A stretch of DNA of 64,000 nucleotides from an uncultured Alphaproteobacteria bacterium (lineage in GTDB: Bacteria; Pseudomonadota; Alphaproteobacteria; Rhodobacterales; Rhodobacteraceae): NCBI GenBank assembly GCA_929200255.1, contig CAKMYZ010000001.1, positions 310,001 to 374,000 of the forward strand, read 5' to 3'. This document shows, one piece after another, positions 1 through 10,801 of the stretch (the first letter of the stretch is position 1; each line of letters opens with the position of its first letter). A program made the translations under genes and the position numbers. The notes under the pieces were generated by a model, which worked only from the letters and a program-made list of their open reading frames with translations, did no database searches and was not told the origin of the DNA.

Positions 1-20
1 GCCACCGCTAGGAGCAGCCA

Positions 21-653
21 ATGACATTTCATGATGTAAGATTTCCCGCCTCGCTAAGTTTTGGTGCTTTGGGCGGGCCCGAACGCCGCACCGAGATCGT
101 GACGCTTGCCAATGGGTTCGAGGAACGCAACACGCCCTGGTCCCATGCCCGCCGCCGCTATGACGCTGGGATGGGCCTGCGGTCGCTGGATGACATCGAA
201 ACGCTGATTGCGTTTTTTGAAGCGCGGCAGGGCCAGTTGATCGGGTTCCGCTGGAAGGACTGGAGCGACTATCAATCCTGTCGTCCGTCCTACGCCATTG
301 AGGCCTCTGATCAGTGGATTGCGGCTGGCGATGAGGTCACAACCGTCTTTCAGTTGTGCAAGAACTACCGGTCCGGTGAAACGACTTATACCCGCCCCAT
401 CACAAAACCTGTTGAAGGGTCTGTTCGGGTTGAGGTTGGCGGCACACGCCAGCGTCTGGGTGTTGATTTTGAGGTCGATTACAGCAAGGGCGAAATCACC
501 TTTGTTGATGCGCCGGATGTTGGTGCGATCATCCGTGCCGGGTTTGAATTTGATGTGCCCGTCCGGTTTGATGTCGATGCGATCATGACATCCGTTTCCA
601 GCTTTCAGGCAGGCGAAGTGCCCAATGTGCCTGTGGTGGAGGTCCGGATATGA
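21..653 (+). CDS. GTA gp12-like protein, DUF2460 family (phage tail/baseplate)
   Basis: 210 aa ORF, FHDVRFPASLSFGALGGPERRTEIVTLANGFEERN resembles the DUF2460 / GTA ORFG12 family; start of a gp12-gp15-like gene order. Confidence 0.9.
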   Translation: MTFHDVRFPASLSFGALGGPERRTEIVTLANGFEERNTPWSHARRRYDAGMGLRSLDDIETLIAFFEARQGQLIGFRWKDWSDYQSCRPSYAIEASDQWIAAGDEVTTVFQLCKNYRSGETTYTRPITKPVEGSVRVEVGGTRQRLGVDFEVDYSKGEITFVDAPDVGAIIRAGFEFDVPVRFDVDAIMTSVSSFQAGEVPNVPVVEVRI

Positions 654-1534
654 GCGCCTCTTCTCTGTTTGAACACCTGCAAACCGGTGCCACACATGTT
701 TGCCACTGCTGGTCGGTCACCCGCCGTGATGGCCGCGTGATCGGGTTTACCGACCATGATCGCGCCTTGAGCTTTGAGGGTATCACCTTCTCGCCAGAGG
801 CCGGGCTGAGCGCGCGGGCATTGGCCAGCAGCGCTGGCCTGTCGGTCAATAATACGGCCGCAATTGGGGTGCTGTCTTCGGACGCGATCACAGAGGCCGA
901 TATCGCGGCTGGTCGCTATGACGGCGCTGAGGTTGCGGTTTGGTTGGTCTGCTGGGATGATGTCGCCGCCCGTCAAATGCGATTTCGCGGCCAATTGGGC
1001 GAGATCACGCGCCATGGCGGCGCGTTCGAGGCAGAGCTGTTGGGTCTGACAGAGGCGATCAATGAGCCGCAGGGCCGGTCATACCTCAAGACCTGCAGCG
1101 CCGTTCTGGGTGATGCGCGTTGTCAGTTTCAGACCAATGATCCGTCCTATATGATCACGATTCCGTTGGCTGCCGAAACGGACGGGCAGACATTTCGACT
1201 GCCAAGACTGCCGCTTTTTAATGCGCGCTGGTTTGAACATGGGATGCTTGAAGTCATCTCTGGGGCGGCACATGGGCTGCGCGGGGCAATTAAATCGGAT
1301 GCGATTGTGGATGATGCGCGGCAAATCGCGCTTTGGTCGCCGATTGCCGCGCCTTTGGTGGTTGGCGATACGGTGCGTTTGACCGCGGGATGTGACAAAC
1401 GTGCCGCGACCTGCCGAGAGAAATTCGCAAATTTCCTGAACTATCAGGGGTTCCCCGATATTCCCGGTGATGACTGGTTGTTAAGCGTACCACGTTCTGA
1501 TCAGGCCAAATCAGGCGGGAGCCTGAGTCGATGA
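650..1534 (+). CDS. GTA gp13-like protein, DUF2163 family (phage/baseplate assembly)
   Basis: 294 aa ORF overlapping the upstream stop; CHCWSVTRRDGRVIGFTDHDRALSFEG resembles DUF2163. Confidence 0.9.
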   Translation: MSASSLFEHLQTGATHVCHCWSVTRRDGRVIGFTDHDRALSFEGITFSPEAGLSARALASSAGLSVNNTAAIGVLSSDAITEADIAAGRYDGAEVAVWLVCWDDVAARQMRFRGQLGEITRHGGAFEAELLGLTEAINEPQGRSYLKTCSAVLGDARCQFQTNDPSYMITIPLAAETDGQTFRLPRLPLFNARWFEHGMLEVISGAAHGLRGAIKSDAIVDDARQIALWSPIAAPLVVGDTVRLTAGCDKRAATCREKFANFLNYQGFPDIPGDDWLLSVPRSDQAKSGGSLSR

Positions 1535-1962
1535 GCGCGGAAATCGTCACTGCTGCGCGTGGCTGGATTGGAACACCCTATCTGCATCAGGCCTCGGTCA
1601 AAGGGGTGGGCGCCGATTGCCTTGGGTTGTTGCGGGGGGTCTGGCGCGAGGTGTTCGGCGCTGAACCGGAACCTGTGCCCGCCTACACCCCCGATTGGTC
1701 CGAACCGCAAGGCGAAGAACGTCTGCTGGCGGCTGCAACCCGGCATATGCGCCGGGCGGATAGCGCTGCACTCGTGCCGGGGCAGGTGATCCTGTTTCGG
1801 ATGCGTCAGGGGGCGGTTGCAAAGCATCTTGGCATTGTCTCGCAGGCCGGGGCGCGGCCTGCATTTATTCATGCCTATTCGGGGCACGGCGTGCTGGAAA
1901 GCCCGTTTTCGACCCCATGGCGCCGCCGCATCGCGGCACAGTTTACGTTTGTTGAAGGGTAG
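1531..1962 (+). CDS. GTA gp14-like NlpC/P60 family peptidase
   Basis: 143 aa ORF; GWIGTPYLHQASVKGVGADCLGLLRGVWRE carries the NlpC/P60 Cys motif; position in GTA order. Confidence 0.9.
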   Translation: MSAEIVTAARGWIGTPYLHQASVKGVGADCLGLLRGVWREVFGAEPEPVPAYTPDWSEPQGEERLLAAATRHMRRADSAALVPGQVILFRMRQGAVAKHLGIVSQAGARPAFIHAYSGHGVLESPFSTPWRRRIAAQFTFVEG

Positions 1963-1968
1963 GTTCTG

Positions 1969-4900
1969 ATGGCGACGATTGCACTTTCTGCCGCGGGCAT
2001 GGCGCTTGGCGGTTCAATCGGTGGCTCTGTTCTGGGGCTGTCCATGGCCACGATCGGGCGGGCGGCAGGCGCTGCGATTGGTCGCCGGATTGATGAGCAA
2101 ATCATGGGTGGCGGCAGTGAACCTGTGGAGGTAGGGCGCATCGACCGCTTCCGCGTCACCGGCGCTGTTGAAGGTGCGGACCTGCAACAAATCTATGGCC
2201 GTATGCGTGTGGCAGGGCAGGTGATCTGGGCCACGCAGTTCCTTGAAACAAGCACGACAAGCGGCGGTGGTGGTGGCAAGGGCAGTCGCCCGAGAGCACC
2301 AGAAACGACTACCTACGCTTACTCCGTGAGCCTTGCCATAGCGCTTTGTGAGGGTGAAATCGGGCGTATTGGCCGGATCTGGGCCGATGGAAGTGAGATA
2401 TCCCCTGAGACGCTGAATATGCGCGTCTATACCGGCACGATGGACCAATTGGCCGACCCTAAGATCGCGGCGGTAGAGGGTATGGGCAACACGCCCGCCT
2501 ATCGCGGCACAACCTATGTCGTGCTTGAGGATCTGGACCTTGACAGGTTTGGCAACCGCATCCCGCAACTGACGTTTGAAGTGATCCGACCTGCGCCGGA
2601 TGCAACAGACGATCTGCCGCGGCTCATCAAGGGGGCGGCATTGATCCCCGGCACGGGGGAATATGCATTAGCCACGTCGCAGGTGCATATGTCCCCTGAG
2701 TTTGGCGCACAGGTCGCGATCAATACAAATTCCCCACTGGGGGGGAGCGATTTCACCGTGGCGATGAACGCATTGCAGGGTGACTTGCCCGCCTGCCGCT
2801 CTGTTATGTTGGCGGTCGCTTGGTTTGGCGACGACCTGCGTTGTGCTGATTGCACCATTTTGCCAAAGGTCACCCAGAATACAACTGATGCCACCGCGAT
2901 GCCCTGGCAGGTTTCGGGGATCGCGCGCAGCAACGCGGCTGGGGTCGCACAGTCCGAGGGTGCGCCGCTTTATCAGGGAACACCTGCCGATGCGGCAGTG
3001 GTCGAGGCGATTTCCGACCTCAAAGCGCGCGGCATGGAGCCGGTGTTCTATCCCGAATTGCTGATGGAACAGTTAGCAGGCAACAGCCTGCCCGATCCCT
3101 GGAGCGGTGCCGTGAGCCAACCAGCGACGCCGTGGCGGGGTAGGGTGACGACGTCACTTGCGCCCGGTGTGACGGGCACGCCGGATGGTACAACGCTCGC
3201 GGCCACCGAAGTGGCACAGTTCATGGGGGCCGCGACCCCAGGTGATTTTGTGGTGAGCGGCACATCCGTGAGCTACACCGGGCCAGCGGGTGGCGGCTAT
3301 AGCCGGTATATCCTGCACTACGCTCATCTTTGCGCGGCCGCCGGTGGTGTGACAGCGTTTTGCATTGGGTCTGATTTGTCAGGCCTGACGCAAGTCCGCG
3401 ATGAAACGGGTGCGTTTCCCTTTGTTGCCGCCCTTCGGGCCTTGGCGGCAGATGTCCGGTCAATTGTCGGGCCAGGTTGCAAGATCAGCTATGCGGCGGA
3501 TTGGAATGAGTACCACGGGTACAGGCCTGCGGGAACTGATGACAAGCTTTTCCATCTTGATGCTCTCTGGGCCGATCCCAACATCGATTTCATCGGCATC
3601 AACGGGTATTTCCCGCTAAGCGATTGGCGCGATGCGGAGGGTCACGCGGATGCCGCAGCTGGGGCTGTTCACAGCCTGAGCTATTTGCAAGGCAACGTGG
3701 CAGGTGGCGAAGGCTATGACTGGAGCTACCCCACACCAGAGGCGCGGGCTGCGCAGCGCCGTGTGCCGATCACAGACAGTGAAGGCGAGCCGTGGATCTG
3801 GCGCCCCAAGGACTTGCGGAACTGGTGGGCCAACCCGCATCATGCGCGTATTGATGGCGTGCGCCAGGCAAACCCGACCGATTGGGTGCCACAGAGCAAG
3901 CCAATCTGGTTCACTGAAATGGGCTGCCCGGCTGTCGATAAAGGGGCCAACCAACCGCACCGCAAGCTGAGCAGTACTGCCGATCCAACACTGCCCGATG
4001 GGTCCTCAGGCGCGCGTGATGATCTGATGCAGATGCAATATCTGCGCGCTATGGCACTGCATTTCGCTGATGATGCGCATAATCCGGCAGCTGCTCTTGA
4101 TGGGGGGCGCATGGTCGATTTGGATCGCATGCATGTCTGGGGCTGGGATGCGCGGCCCTATCCGTTCTGGCCCGGCAATCGGGCGCTTTGGAACGATGGC
4201 GACCGCTATGCGCACGGGGCCTGGCTCAATGGGCGGGCGAGCAACAGGTCGCTGGCATCTGTGGTGGCCGAGATCTGTGATCGTTCCGGCGTGACCCGCT
4301 ATGATACATCCGCGCTTTTTGGGGTCGTGCGGGGATATATGGTCAGCGATATTGGTACCGGTCGTGCGGCCTTGCAGCCGCTCATGCTGGCTTACGGCTT
4401 TGATGCGATTGAACGCGATGGCGTGCTGGTGTTTCGCAATCGCAGCGGTGTGGCAGGTCATCATCTGACAGATGCCATGCTGGCCCTTGATCCGGAAACG
4501 GATCAGGCTTTGTCACTGACCCGCGCAGCCGGGGCAGAGGTCGCGGGCCGTGTCCAGATGGCATTCCTGCACGCGGATGGCGATTATGATGCCATCGCGA
4601 CTGAAACCGTTCTGCCTGATGAGGTGACGCTTGGCATCACTCGAAATGAGGCGCCTCTGGTCCTGACCCGCAATGAAGGACAGGCCACTGTCGCACGCTG
4701 GTTGCAAGAGGCACGCATCGGCCGTGATACGGCCCGGTTTGCATTGCCGCCCTCGCAACTGGATGTCGGTGCCGGGGATGTTGTCACACTTGATACTGAA
4801 CGCCACGCGGGCACCTACCGGATTGACCGCATTGAAGAGGCCGGCGTGCGTTTGGTTGATGCCACGCGGGTTGAAGCTGCGGCCTATGCTGCACCTGCGG

Positions 4901-5874
4901 CACTGGACGACAATGTCATGTTGCAGCCCTATGTGGGGCCTATTCCCGCAGAATTGCTGTTTCTTGATTTGCCATTGCTGACCGGTGATGAACAACCCCA
5001 CGCGCCTTATGTTGCCGCCGCAGGCAGGCCTTGGCCGGGCAGTATCGCGCTTTATGGCGCGCCGCAGGACAGTGACTATACCTTGCAGGAAATCATCAAT
5101 GAGGCCGCAGTGGTCGGCGTCACACAAAGCGCGCTGGCGCGCGGCCCGGTTGGCATCTGGGACAGGCAGGCCGCTGTTGAGGTCACGCTGGTGGACGGCA
5201 GTCTCAGCTCTGCAACCGCCGAGGCCTTGCTGGCGGGGGCGAACCTCATGGCCATTGGCGATGGAAGTGCGGATAGCTGGGAGGTATTTCAGTTCCAACA
5301 CGCAGAGCCGCTGTTTACCCGTGGTTTTGGCCTGTCAGGCCTGCTGCGCGGGCAGGCGGGAAGCCGGGGATTGATGCCGAATGTCTGGCCGGTCGGATCG
5401 CGGGTTGTCCTGCTCAATGGTGCGCCAGAGCAGATCACCATCCCCACCGCATCACGCGGAATAGCACGGCACTTCCGCTATGGGCCCGCCAAACAGCCGA
5501 TAACTGACCCAAGCTATCGCTATATCAGCCATGCATTCGCCGGAAACGGCTTGCGGCCTTATCCGGTGGCACATCTGCGCGCGCGCGCCACTGGCGCTGG
5601 GCTTGATCTGTCGTGGATCAGATGCAGCCGAATTGATGGTGATATCTGGGCGGATGGAGAGATCCCATTGGGCGAGGACATCGAGGCCTATACCGTGCGG
5701 GTTATCCAGGGCAATGCGGTGCGACGTGAAGTTGTGGTGAACAGCCAGGGCTGGTTCTATACCAATGCACAGATTGCAGCGGACGTCGGCGGTGCAAGTT
5801 ACGATATTGCAGTGGCGCAAATGTCCGACCGCTTTGGAGCAGGGCCATTCACCACCCTGACCGTGACCCCTTGA
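1969..5874 (+). CDS. GTA gp15-like host specificity / tail tip protein
   Basis: 1301 aa ORF with N-terminal Gly/Ala-rich membrane-like segment and phage host-specificity-like body; terminal large GTA gene. Confidence 0.9.
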   Translation: MATIALSAAGMALGGSIGGSVLGLSMATIGRAAGAAIGRRIDEQIMGGGSEPVEVGRIDRFRVTGAVEGADLQQIYGRMRVAGQVIWATQFLETSTTSGGGGGKGSRPRAPETTTYAYSVSLAIALCEGEIGRIGRIWADGSEISPETLNMRVYTGTMDQLADPKIAAVEGMGNTPAYRGTTYVVLEDLDLDRFGNRIPQLTFEVIRPAPDATDDLPRLIKGAALIPGTGEYALATSQVHMSPEFGAQVAINTNSPLGGSDFTVAMNALQGDLPACRSVMLAVAWFGDDLRCADCTILPKVTQNTTDATAMPWQVSGIARSNAAGVAQSEGAPLYQGTPADAAVVEAISDLKARGMEPVFYPELLMEQLAGNSLPDPWSGAVSQPATPWRGRVTTSLAPGVTGTPDGTTLAATEVAQFMGAATPGDFVVSGTSVSYTGPAGGGYSRYILHYAHLCAAAGGVTAFCIGSDLSGLTQVRDETGAFPFVAALRALAADVRSIVGPGCKISYAADWNEYHGYRPAGTDDKLFHLDALWADPNIDFIGINGYFPLSDWRDAEGHADAAAGAVHSLSYLQGNVAGGEGYDWSYPTPEARAAQRRVPITDSEGEPWIWRPKDLRNWWANPHHARIDGVRQANPTDWVPQSKPIWFTEMGCPAVDKGANQPHRKLSSTADPTLPDGSSGARDDLMQMQYLRAMALHFADDAHNPAAALDGGRMVDLDRMHVWGWDARPYPFWPGNRALWNDGDRYAHGAWLNGRASNRSLASVVAEICDRSGVTRYDTSALFGVVRGYMVSDIGTGRAALQPLMLAYGFDAIERDGVLVFRNRSGVAGHHLTDAMLALDPETDQALSLTRAAGAEVAGRVQMAFLHADGDYDAIATETVLPDEVTLGITRNEAPLVLTRNEGQATVARWLQEARIGRDTARFALPPSQLDVGAGDVVTLDTERHAGTYRIDRIEEAGVRLVDATRVEAAAYAAPAALDDNVMLQPYVGPIPAELLFLDLPLLTGDEQPHAPYVAAAGRPWPGSIALYGAPQDSDYTLQEIINEAAVVGVTQSALARGPVGIWDRQAAVEVTLVDGSLSSATAEALLAGANLMAIGDGSADSWEVFQFQHAEPLFTRGFGLSGLLRGQAGSRGLMPNVWPVGSRVVLLNGAPEQITIPTASRGIARHFRYGPAKQPITDPSYRYISHAFAGNGLRPYPVAHLRARATGAGLDLSWIRCSRIDGDIWADGEIPLGEDIEAYTVRVIQGNAVRREVVVNSQGWFYTNAQIAADVGGASYDIAVAQMSDRFGAGPFTTLTVTP

Positions 5875-6152
5875 GGGCCGTGCAACTGGCCGACATCGAA
5901 ACCGCAGTGCGGGCACTGCTGGCGGTGGAGGCGCGGGCGCGGGCAGGGCTGATGACAGAACTGCTGCGCCGCGCCGATATTGCTGACAGGTATCGCAAGA
6001 CATTGCGCCGCCCGCATGTGCTCTTTGGTACGGGCACCCTGATGTCAGCGGCGTCGCGATTTGACCTGGCGCCACGGCCTGCGCGGATTAGCGGTGAAGT
6101 GCTGCGCGCCTATGCGATTGTGATCAACGCAATCGGTAATCAATCTGCGTGA
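5871..6152 (+). CDS. small conserved hypothetical protein downstream of GTA gp15
   Basis: 93 aa ORF overlapping the gp15 stop by 4 nt. Confidence 0.65.
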   Translation: MRAVQLADIETAVRALLAVEARARAGLMTELLRRADIADRYRKTLRRPHVLFGTGTLMSAASRFDLAPRPARISGEVLRAYAIVINAIGNQSA

Positions 6153-6227
6153 TTTAGCCCATCACGGCTTTATTCTTGGCTTGACGCCCCCATCTGATCT
6201 AGATGTAAGGGCGAAAAATGCGAGGAT

Positions 6228-7037
6228 GTGGCGATGGCTCATGTGCAAACAAATCTGACTAAGGTTGATCCGGTTTGGCATCGCATCTGCAAAGAGGCAG
6301 AGGCGGCCATTACCGCCGAACCCCTGATGGGTGGTTTGGTGCATGCAGGCGTGCTGCACCACAAATCATTTGAGGGGGCCTTGGCCTATCGCATCTCGAT
6401 GAAGCTTGCGTCGCCAGAGATGTCCGAACAGATTTTGCGTGAAATTGCGGACCATGCCTATCAGGAAGCGCCTGAACTGGCATCGGCCGCGCGCGCTGAT
6501 ATCGTGGCGATTTATGACCGTGATCCGGCCTGCCACCGGTTCCTGCAACCTTTGTTGTTCTTCAAAGGGTTTCAGGCGGTGCAGGCTTATCGTCTTGGGC
6601 ATTGGCTTTTCCAGAATGACCGCCGCGATCTAGCCTATTTCATTCAGATGCGGGCCAGCGAGGTTTTTGGCGTCGATATTCACCCTGCCGCCCGGATCGG
6701 GCAGGGGATCATGATTGACCATGCGCATTCGATTGTTGTGGGTGAAACGGCTGTTGTTGGCGACAATGTATCAATGCTGCACTCGGTCACTTTGGGCGGG
6801 ACCGGCAAGGAAGATGATGACCGCCATCCTAAGATCGGCGATGGGGTGCTGATTGGTGCGGGCGCAAAGGTGCTGGGAAACATCACCGTTGGTCATTGCA
6901 GCCGGATTGCAGCAGGGTCTGTTGTGCTGGAAGAAGTGCCGCCGATGAAAACCGTGGCAGGGGTCCCGGCAAAAATTGTCGGAGAGGCCGGATGTTCCCA
7001 GCCATCCGTAACGATGGATCAAATTTTGAACACATGA
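6228..7037 (+). CDS. cysE: serine O-acetyltransferase
   Basis: 269 aa; hexapeptide-repeat acyltransferase GVDIHPAARIGQGIMIDHAHSIVVGETAVVGDNVSMLHSVTLGGTGK. Confidence 0.96.
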   Translation: MAMAHVQTNLTKVDPVWHRICKEAEAAITAEPLMGGLVHAGVLHHKSFEGALAYRISMKLASPEMSEQILREIADHAYQEAPELASAARADIVAIYDRDPACHRFLQPLLFFKGFQAVQAYRLGHWLFQNDRRDLAYFIQMRASEVFGVDIHPAARIGQGIMIDHAHSIVVGETAVVGDNVSMLHSVTLGGTGKEDDDRHPKIGDGVLIGAGAKVLGNITVGHCSRIAAGSVVLEEVPPMKTVAGVPAKIVGEAGCSQPSVTMDQILNT

Positions 7038-7046
7038 AATAGCAAA

Positions 7047-7076
7047 CGCCGGATCTGTAACGATCCGGCGGTTTTT
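7047..7076 (+). terminator. intrinsic terminator downstream of cysE
   Basis: perfect 9-bp stem CGCCGGATC/GATCCGGCG followed by GTTTTT. Confidence 0.85.
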
Positions 7077-7092
7077 CCAGTATTTCAGATGT

Positions 7093-8382
7093 TTACACGA
7101 GCATCGTCATCGGGTTTTCAAGGTTATCCTTGATTGCATTCAGCAGGTTCGCACCCAAGGCCCCGTCAATCACACGGTGATCGACAGAAAGTGTTGTCGA
7201 CATGACAGTACCAACTGTCAGCTCGCCATCATCCCCGACAATTGGCTTTTTCGTGCCTGCACCCACTGCCAGGATCGCGGCATGTGGTGGGTTGATGATC
7301 GCATCAAAATTGTCGATGCCGAACATGCCAAGGTTCGAAATTGCAAAGCTGCCGCCCACATATTCATGCGGTGCCAGTTTGCGGTCGCGTGCGCGGGTGG
7401 CGAGGTCTTTCATCTCTGTTGAAAGTGCAGACAGCGATTTGGTCTCGGCATCTTTCAGAACCGGTGTGAAAAGACCGCCTTCAATGGCCACCGCAACGGC
7501 AACGTCCGACTTTTCGAACTTCAGTGTCCGGTCACCGGCCCAAACTGCGTTGGCCTCAGGTTCTTGCTGGAGTGCGAGCGCGCAGGCCTTGATGATGAAG
7601 TCATTGACCGAAAGCTTCATGCCGCGTGGTTCCAGCTGCTTGTTCAACTGGCTGCGGAACTTCAAGAGTGCGTCCAAATGAATGTCACGACGCAGATAGA
7701 AGTGCGGCACTGATTGCTTGGCTTCCGTCAGGCGGGCGGCAACCGTCTTGCGCATCCCGTCCAGTGACACCTCTTCGAATGGGCGGTCAGCATATGTCTT
7801 TAGCACAACATCTTTTGCAGGACCGGCGGCCATTGACGCAGGCGCGTCAGCTTTGGTGGCTAGTGCCACAGATTTCGGGGCGGCGGTTGCGCCTTCAACA
7901 TCTGCCTTGACGATGCGGCCATGCGGACCGGAACCAGTGATGGCTGTCAAATCAAGGCCCTTATCCGTGGCGATCCGGCGGGCAAGTGGCGTCGCGAAAA
8001 TGCGCTCACCGTCTTTTGCCGGGGCAGCGGGGGCGGGCTTTTCTGCCGCTGGCGCGGCACTTGGTGCAGGTTCTGGTGATGACGGCGCGGCGGCGGCGGG
8101 TGAACCGCGCGCCACATCACCGATGTCATCGGCACTTTCACCATCCTCAAGCAGAACACCGATCACGTCGTTGACCTTCACACCTTCGGTGCCTTCCGCC
8201 ACGATGATCTTGCCCATCACACCTTCATCGACGGCTTCAAATTCCATCGTAGCCTTGTCGGTTTCAATCTCGGCCAAGATGTCGCCAGAGGACACAGTGT
8301 CACCCTCTTTGACGTGCCATTTGGCCAATGTGCCTTCTTCCATTGTCGGGGACAGGGCGGGCATCAGGATTTCTGTCGGCAT
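7093..8382 (-). CDS. pdhC: pyruvate dehydrogenase E2, dihydrolipoamide acetyltransferase
   Basis: 429 aa; N-terminal lipoyl domain ([15 protein letters not shown]), E3-binding domain, catalytic [11 protein letters not shown]. Confidence 0.96.
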   Translation of the reverse strand: MPTEILMPALSPTMEEGTLAKWHVKEGDTVSSGDILAEIETDKATMEFEAVDEGVMGKIIVAEGTEGVKVNDVIGVLLEDGESADDIGDVARGSPAAAAPSSPEPAPSAAPAAEKPAPAAPAKDGERIFATPLARRIATDKGLDLTAITGSGPHGRIVKADVEGATAAPKSVALATKADAPASMAAGPAKDVVLKTYADRPFEEVSLDGMRKTVAARLTEAKQSVPHFYLRRDIHLDALLKFRSQLNKQLEPRGMKLSVNDFIIKACALALQQEPEANAVWAGDRTLKFEKSDVAVAVAIEGGLFTPVLKDAETKSLSALSTEMKDLATRARDRKLAPHEYVGGSFAISNLGMFGIDNFDAIINPPHAAILAVGAGTKKPIVGDDGELTVGTVMSTTLSVDHRVIDGALGANLLNAIKDNLENPMTMLV

Positions 8383-8394
8383 TGCGCTGGCTCC

Positions 8395-9762
8395 TTAACG
8401 GTAAGTGACTTGTTTGCAGGCGTCGACCACTTCATCTGCGGTCAGAAGCGCGTGCTTCTCAAGGTTGGCGGCATAGGGCATGGGGACGTCTTTCCCTGTG
8501 CATGTGATGACAGGTGCGTCGAGGTAATCAAAGGCCTCTTGCATGATCACACCGCTGATGTAGCCGCCGACGCTGCCTTGCGGCCAGCCTTCTTCGACGG
8601 TGACGCAACGGTTCGTCTTGCGGACCGAGGCGAGGATTGTTGCCGTATCCATGGGACGCAAGCTGCGCAGGTTGATCACCTCGGCGTTGATGCCATCTTC
8701 CGCCAGCTTCTCTGCGGCGGCGAGGGCATAGGTCATGCCGATGCCAAAGCTGACGATTGTGACGTCGTCGCCCGCGCGTTCAATCTTCGCCTTGCCGAAA
8801 GGAATCGTGAAATCATCCATCACCGGTACATCGAAAGATTTGCCATAAAGGATTTCATTTTCAAGGAAGATCACCGGGTTGGGATCACGGATTGCGGTCT
8901 TCATCAGGCCTTTTGCATCCGCGGCAGAGTAGGGCATCACGACCTTAAGGCCGGGAATTTGCATATACCATGCTGCATAGTCTTGGCTGTGCTGTGCACC
9001 CACACGCGCGGCGGCACCGTTAGGGCCACGGAACACCATAGGCGCACCCATCTGACCGCCAGACATGTAAAGCGTTTTTGCGGCAGAATTAATAATGTGG
9101 TCAATTGCTTGCATGGCGAAGTTGAATGTCATGAATTCAACGATTGGCTTCAACCCACCAAAGGCGGCACCGACACCGATCCCGGCAAAGCCATGCTCTG
9201 TGATCGGCGTATCAATGACACGTTTGGCGCCAAATTCGTCCAGCAGGCCTTGGGAAATCTTATAGGCCCCCTGATATTCGGCCACTTCTTCGCCCATGAG
9301 GAATACATCCTCATCGCGGCGCATCTCTTCGGCCATGGCATCGCGCAGGGCCTCGCGGACGGTTGTCTGCTTGACCTCAACATCTGCATCCCAGTCGGGC
9401 GTTGCATCGGCTACTGGTGCGGCAGGGGCCGCAACGGCGGCAGGTGCTTTGGCAGGCGTGTCCTCGATTGGGGCCTCGTCCCTGGCGGCGGGGGCAGCAG
9501 CGGCTTCCGGCACGTCTTCGCCTTCCTCAACGAGGATCGCGATCACCTCGTTCACCTTCACACCTTCGGTGCCTTCAGGGACGACGATTTTCCCAACAAC
9601 GCCTTCATCGACGGCTTCAAATTCCATCGTAGCCTTGTCGGTTTCAATCTCGGCCAAAATGTCGCCGGAGGACACAGTGTCACCCTCTTTGACAAGCCAT
9701 TTGGCCAATGTGCCTTCTTCCATGGTGGGCGAGAGGGCGGGCATCAGAATTTCGGTTGCCAT
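8395..9762 (-). CDS. pdhB: pyruvate dehydrogenase E1 beta subunit with N-terminal lipoyl domain
   Basis: 455 aa; lipoyl domain followed by transketolase-type E1 beta ([38 protein letters not shown]). Confidence 0.96.
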   Translation of the reverse strand: MATEILMPALSPTMEEGTLAKWLVKEGDTVSSGDILAEIETDKATMEFEAVDEGVVGKIVVPEGTEGVKVNEVIAILVEEGEDVPEAAAAPAARDEAPIEDTPAKAPAAVAAPAAPVADATPDWDADVEVKQTTVREALRDAMAEEMRRDEDVFLMGEEVAEYQGAYKISQGLLDEFGAKRVIDTPITEHGFAGIGVGAAFGGLKPIVEFMTFNFAMQAIDHIINSAAKTLYMSGGQMGAPMVFRGPNGAAARVGAQHSQDYAAWYMQIPGLKVVMPYSAADAKGLMKTAIRDPNPVIFLENEILYGKSFDVPVMDDFTIPFGKAKIERAGDDVTIVSFGIGMTYALAAAEKLAEDGINAEVINLRSLRPMDTATILASVRKTNRCVTVEEGWPQGSVGGYISGVIMQEAFDYLDAPVITCTGKDVPMPYAANLEKHALLTADEVVDACKQVTYR

Positions 9763-9765
9763 TCC

Positions 9766-10776
9766 TTAAGCCTCCTGCGGAATTTCGGTTGCATAGATAT
9801 CGGTCCAAAGCTCGTCCAAAGCAGGCTCTGGGCTGTCTTTGGAAAACTCTGCCGCTTCGTTCACGATCGCTTTGATCTCTTTATCGATCGCCTTGAGATC
9901 GTCATCGGACGCATGTTTGCCGGTCAGCAGCATCTCGCGGATCTGCTCGATCGGGTCACGTTCGTCGCGCATTTTCTGCACTTCCTCGCGGGTGCGATAC
10001 TTGGCAGGGTCTGACATAGAGTGGCCGCGGTAACGATATGTTTTCACTTCCAGAATGTAGGGGCCTTTGCCTGCGCGGCAGTGGGCAACGGCGCGTTTGC
10101 CAGCCTCTTTCACGGCCAGCACATTCATGCCATCCACCTCTTCGCCCGGGATGCCGTAGGCGGCGCCGCGTTCCCAAAGCGATGGTGATTTGGTTGAGCG
10201 TTGGACCGATGTGCCCATGGCATATTGGTTGTTTTCAATGACAAACACGACGGGCAGATCCCAAAGTTCGGCCATGTTATAGGTCTCATAGACCTGACCC
10301 TGGTTTGCGGCCCCATCACCGAAGTAGGTAAAGGTGACGTGGTCGTTGCCTTTGTATTTGTCGGAAAATGCAAGGCCTGCCCCCAATGGCACCTGCGCCC
10401 CCACAATCCCATGGCCGCCGTAAAAATGCTTCTCTTTCGAGAACATATGCATAGAGCCGCCCTTGCCTTTGGAAAAGCCACCCTCGCGGCCTGTCAGCTC
10501 GGCCATAATCCCCTTGGGGTCCATGCCACAGGCCAGCATATGCCCATGGTCACGGTAGGAGGTGATGCGTTTGTCGCCGTCTTCTGCGGCGGCCTCCAAG
10601 CCCACAACAACGGCCTCTTGTCCGATGTAAAGGTGGCAGAAACCGCCAATCAGGCCCATGCCGTACAGCTGGCCTGCCTTTTCTTCAAAGCGCCGGATCA
10701 GCAGCATTTCACGGTAATGTCCCAGCAGTTCTTCGGCTGAGACGTTGGGTTTCGCGGCGGCCTTTTTGGGTGGCAT
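9766..10776 (-). CDS. pdhA: pyruvate dehydrogenase E1 alpha subunit
   Basis: 336 aa; ThDP-binding FGDGAANQGQVYETYNMAELWDLPVVFVIENN. Confidence 0.96.
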   Translation of the reverse strand: MPPKKAAAKPNVSAEELLGHYREMLLIRRFEEKAGQLYGMGLIGGFCHLYIGQEAVVVGLEAAAEDGDKRITSYRDHGHMLACGMDPKGIMAELTGREGGFSKGKGGSMHMFSKEKHFYGGHGIVGAQVPLGAGLAFSDKYKGNDHVTFTYFGDGAANQGQVYETYNMAELWDLPVVFVIENNQYAMGTSVQRSTKSPSLWERGAAYGIPGEEVDGMNVLAVKEAGKRAVAHCRAGKGPYILEVKTYRYRGHSMSDPAKYRTREEVQKMRDERDPIEQIREMLLTGKHASDDDLKAIDKEIKAIVNEAAEFSKDSPEPALDELWTDIYATEIPQEA

Positions 10777-10801
10777 GTACTATCCTCCGGCGTTGTCACA
10801 T

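Noticed and set aside
4513-5301. 262 aa minus-strand ORF inside GTA gp15
   Set aside because: Antisense to a clearly coding GTA gene and without recognisable motifs.
8314-10014. 566 aa plus-strand ORF antisense to pdhB and parts of pdhA/pdhC
   Set aside because: Fully antisense to strongly conserved pyruvate dehydrogenase genes; translation is His/Gly/Cys-rich with no recognisable domain. Typical GC-rich mirror ORF.
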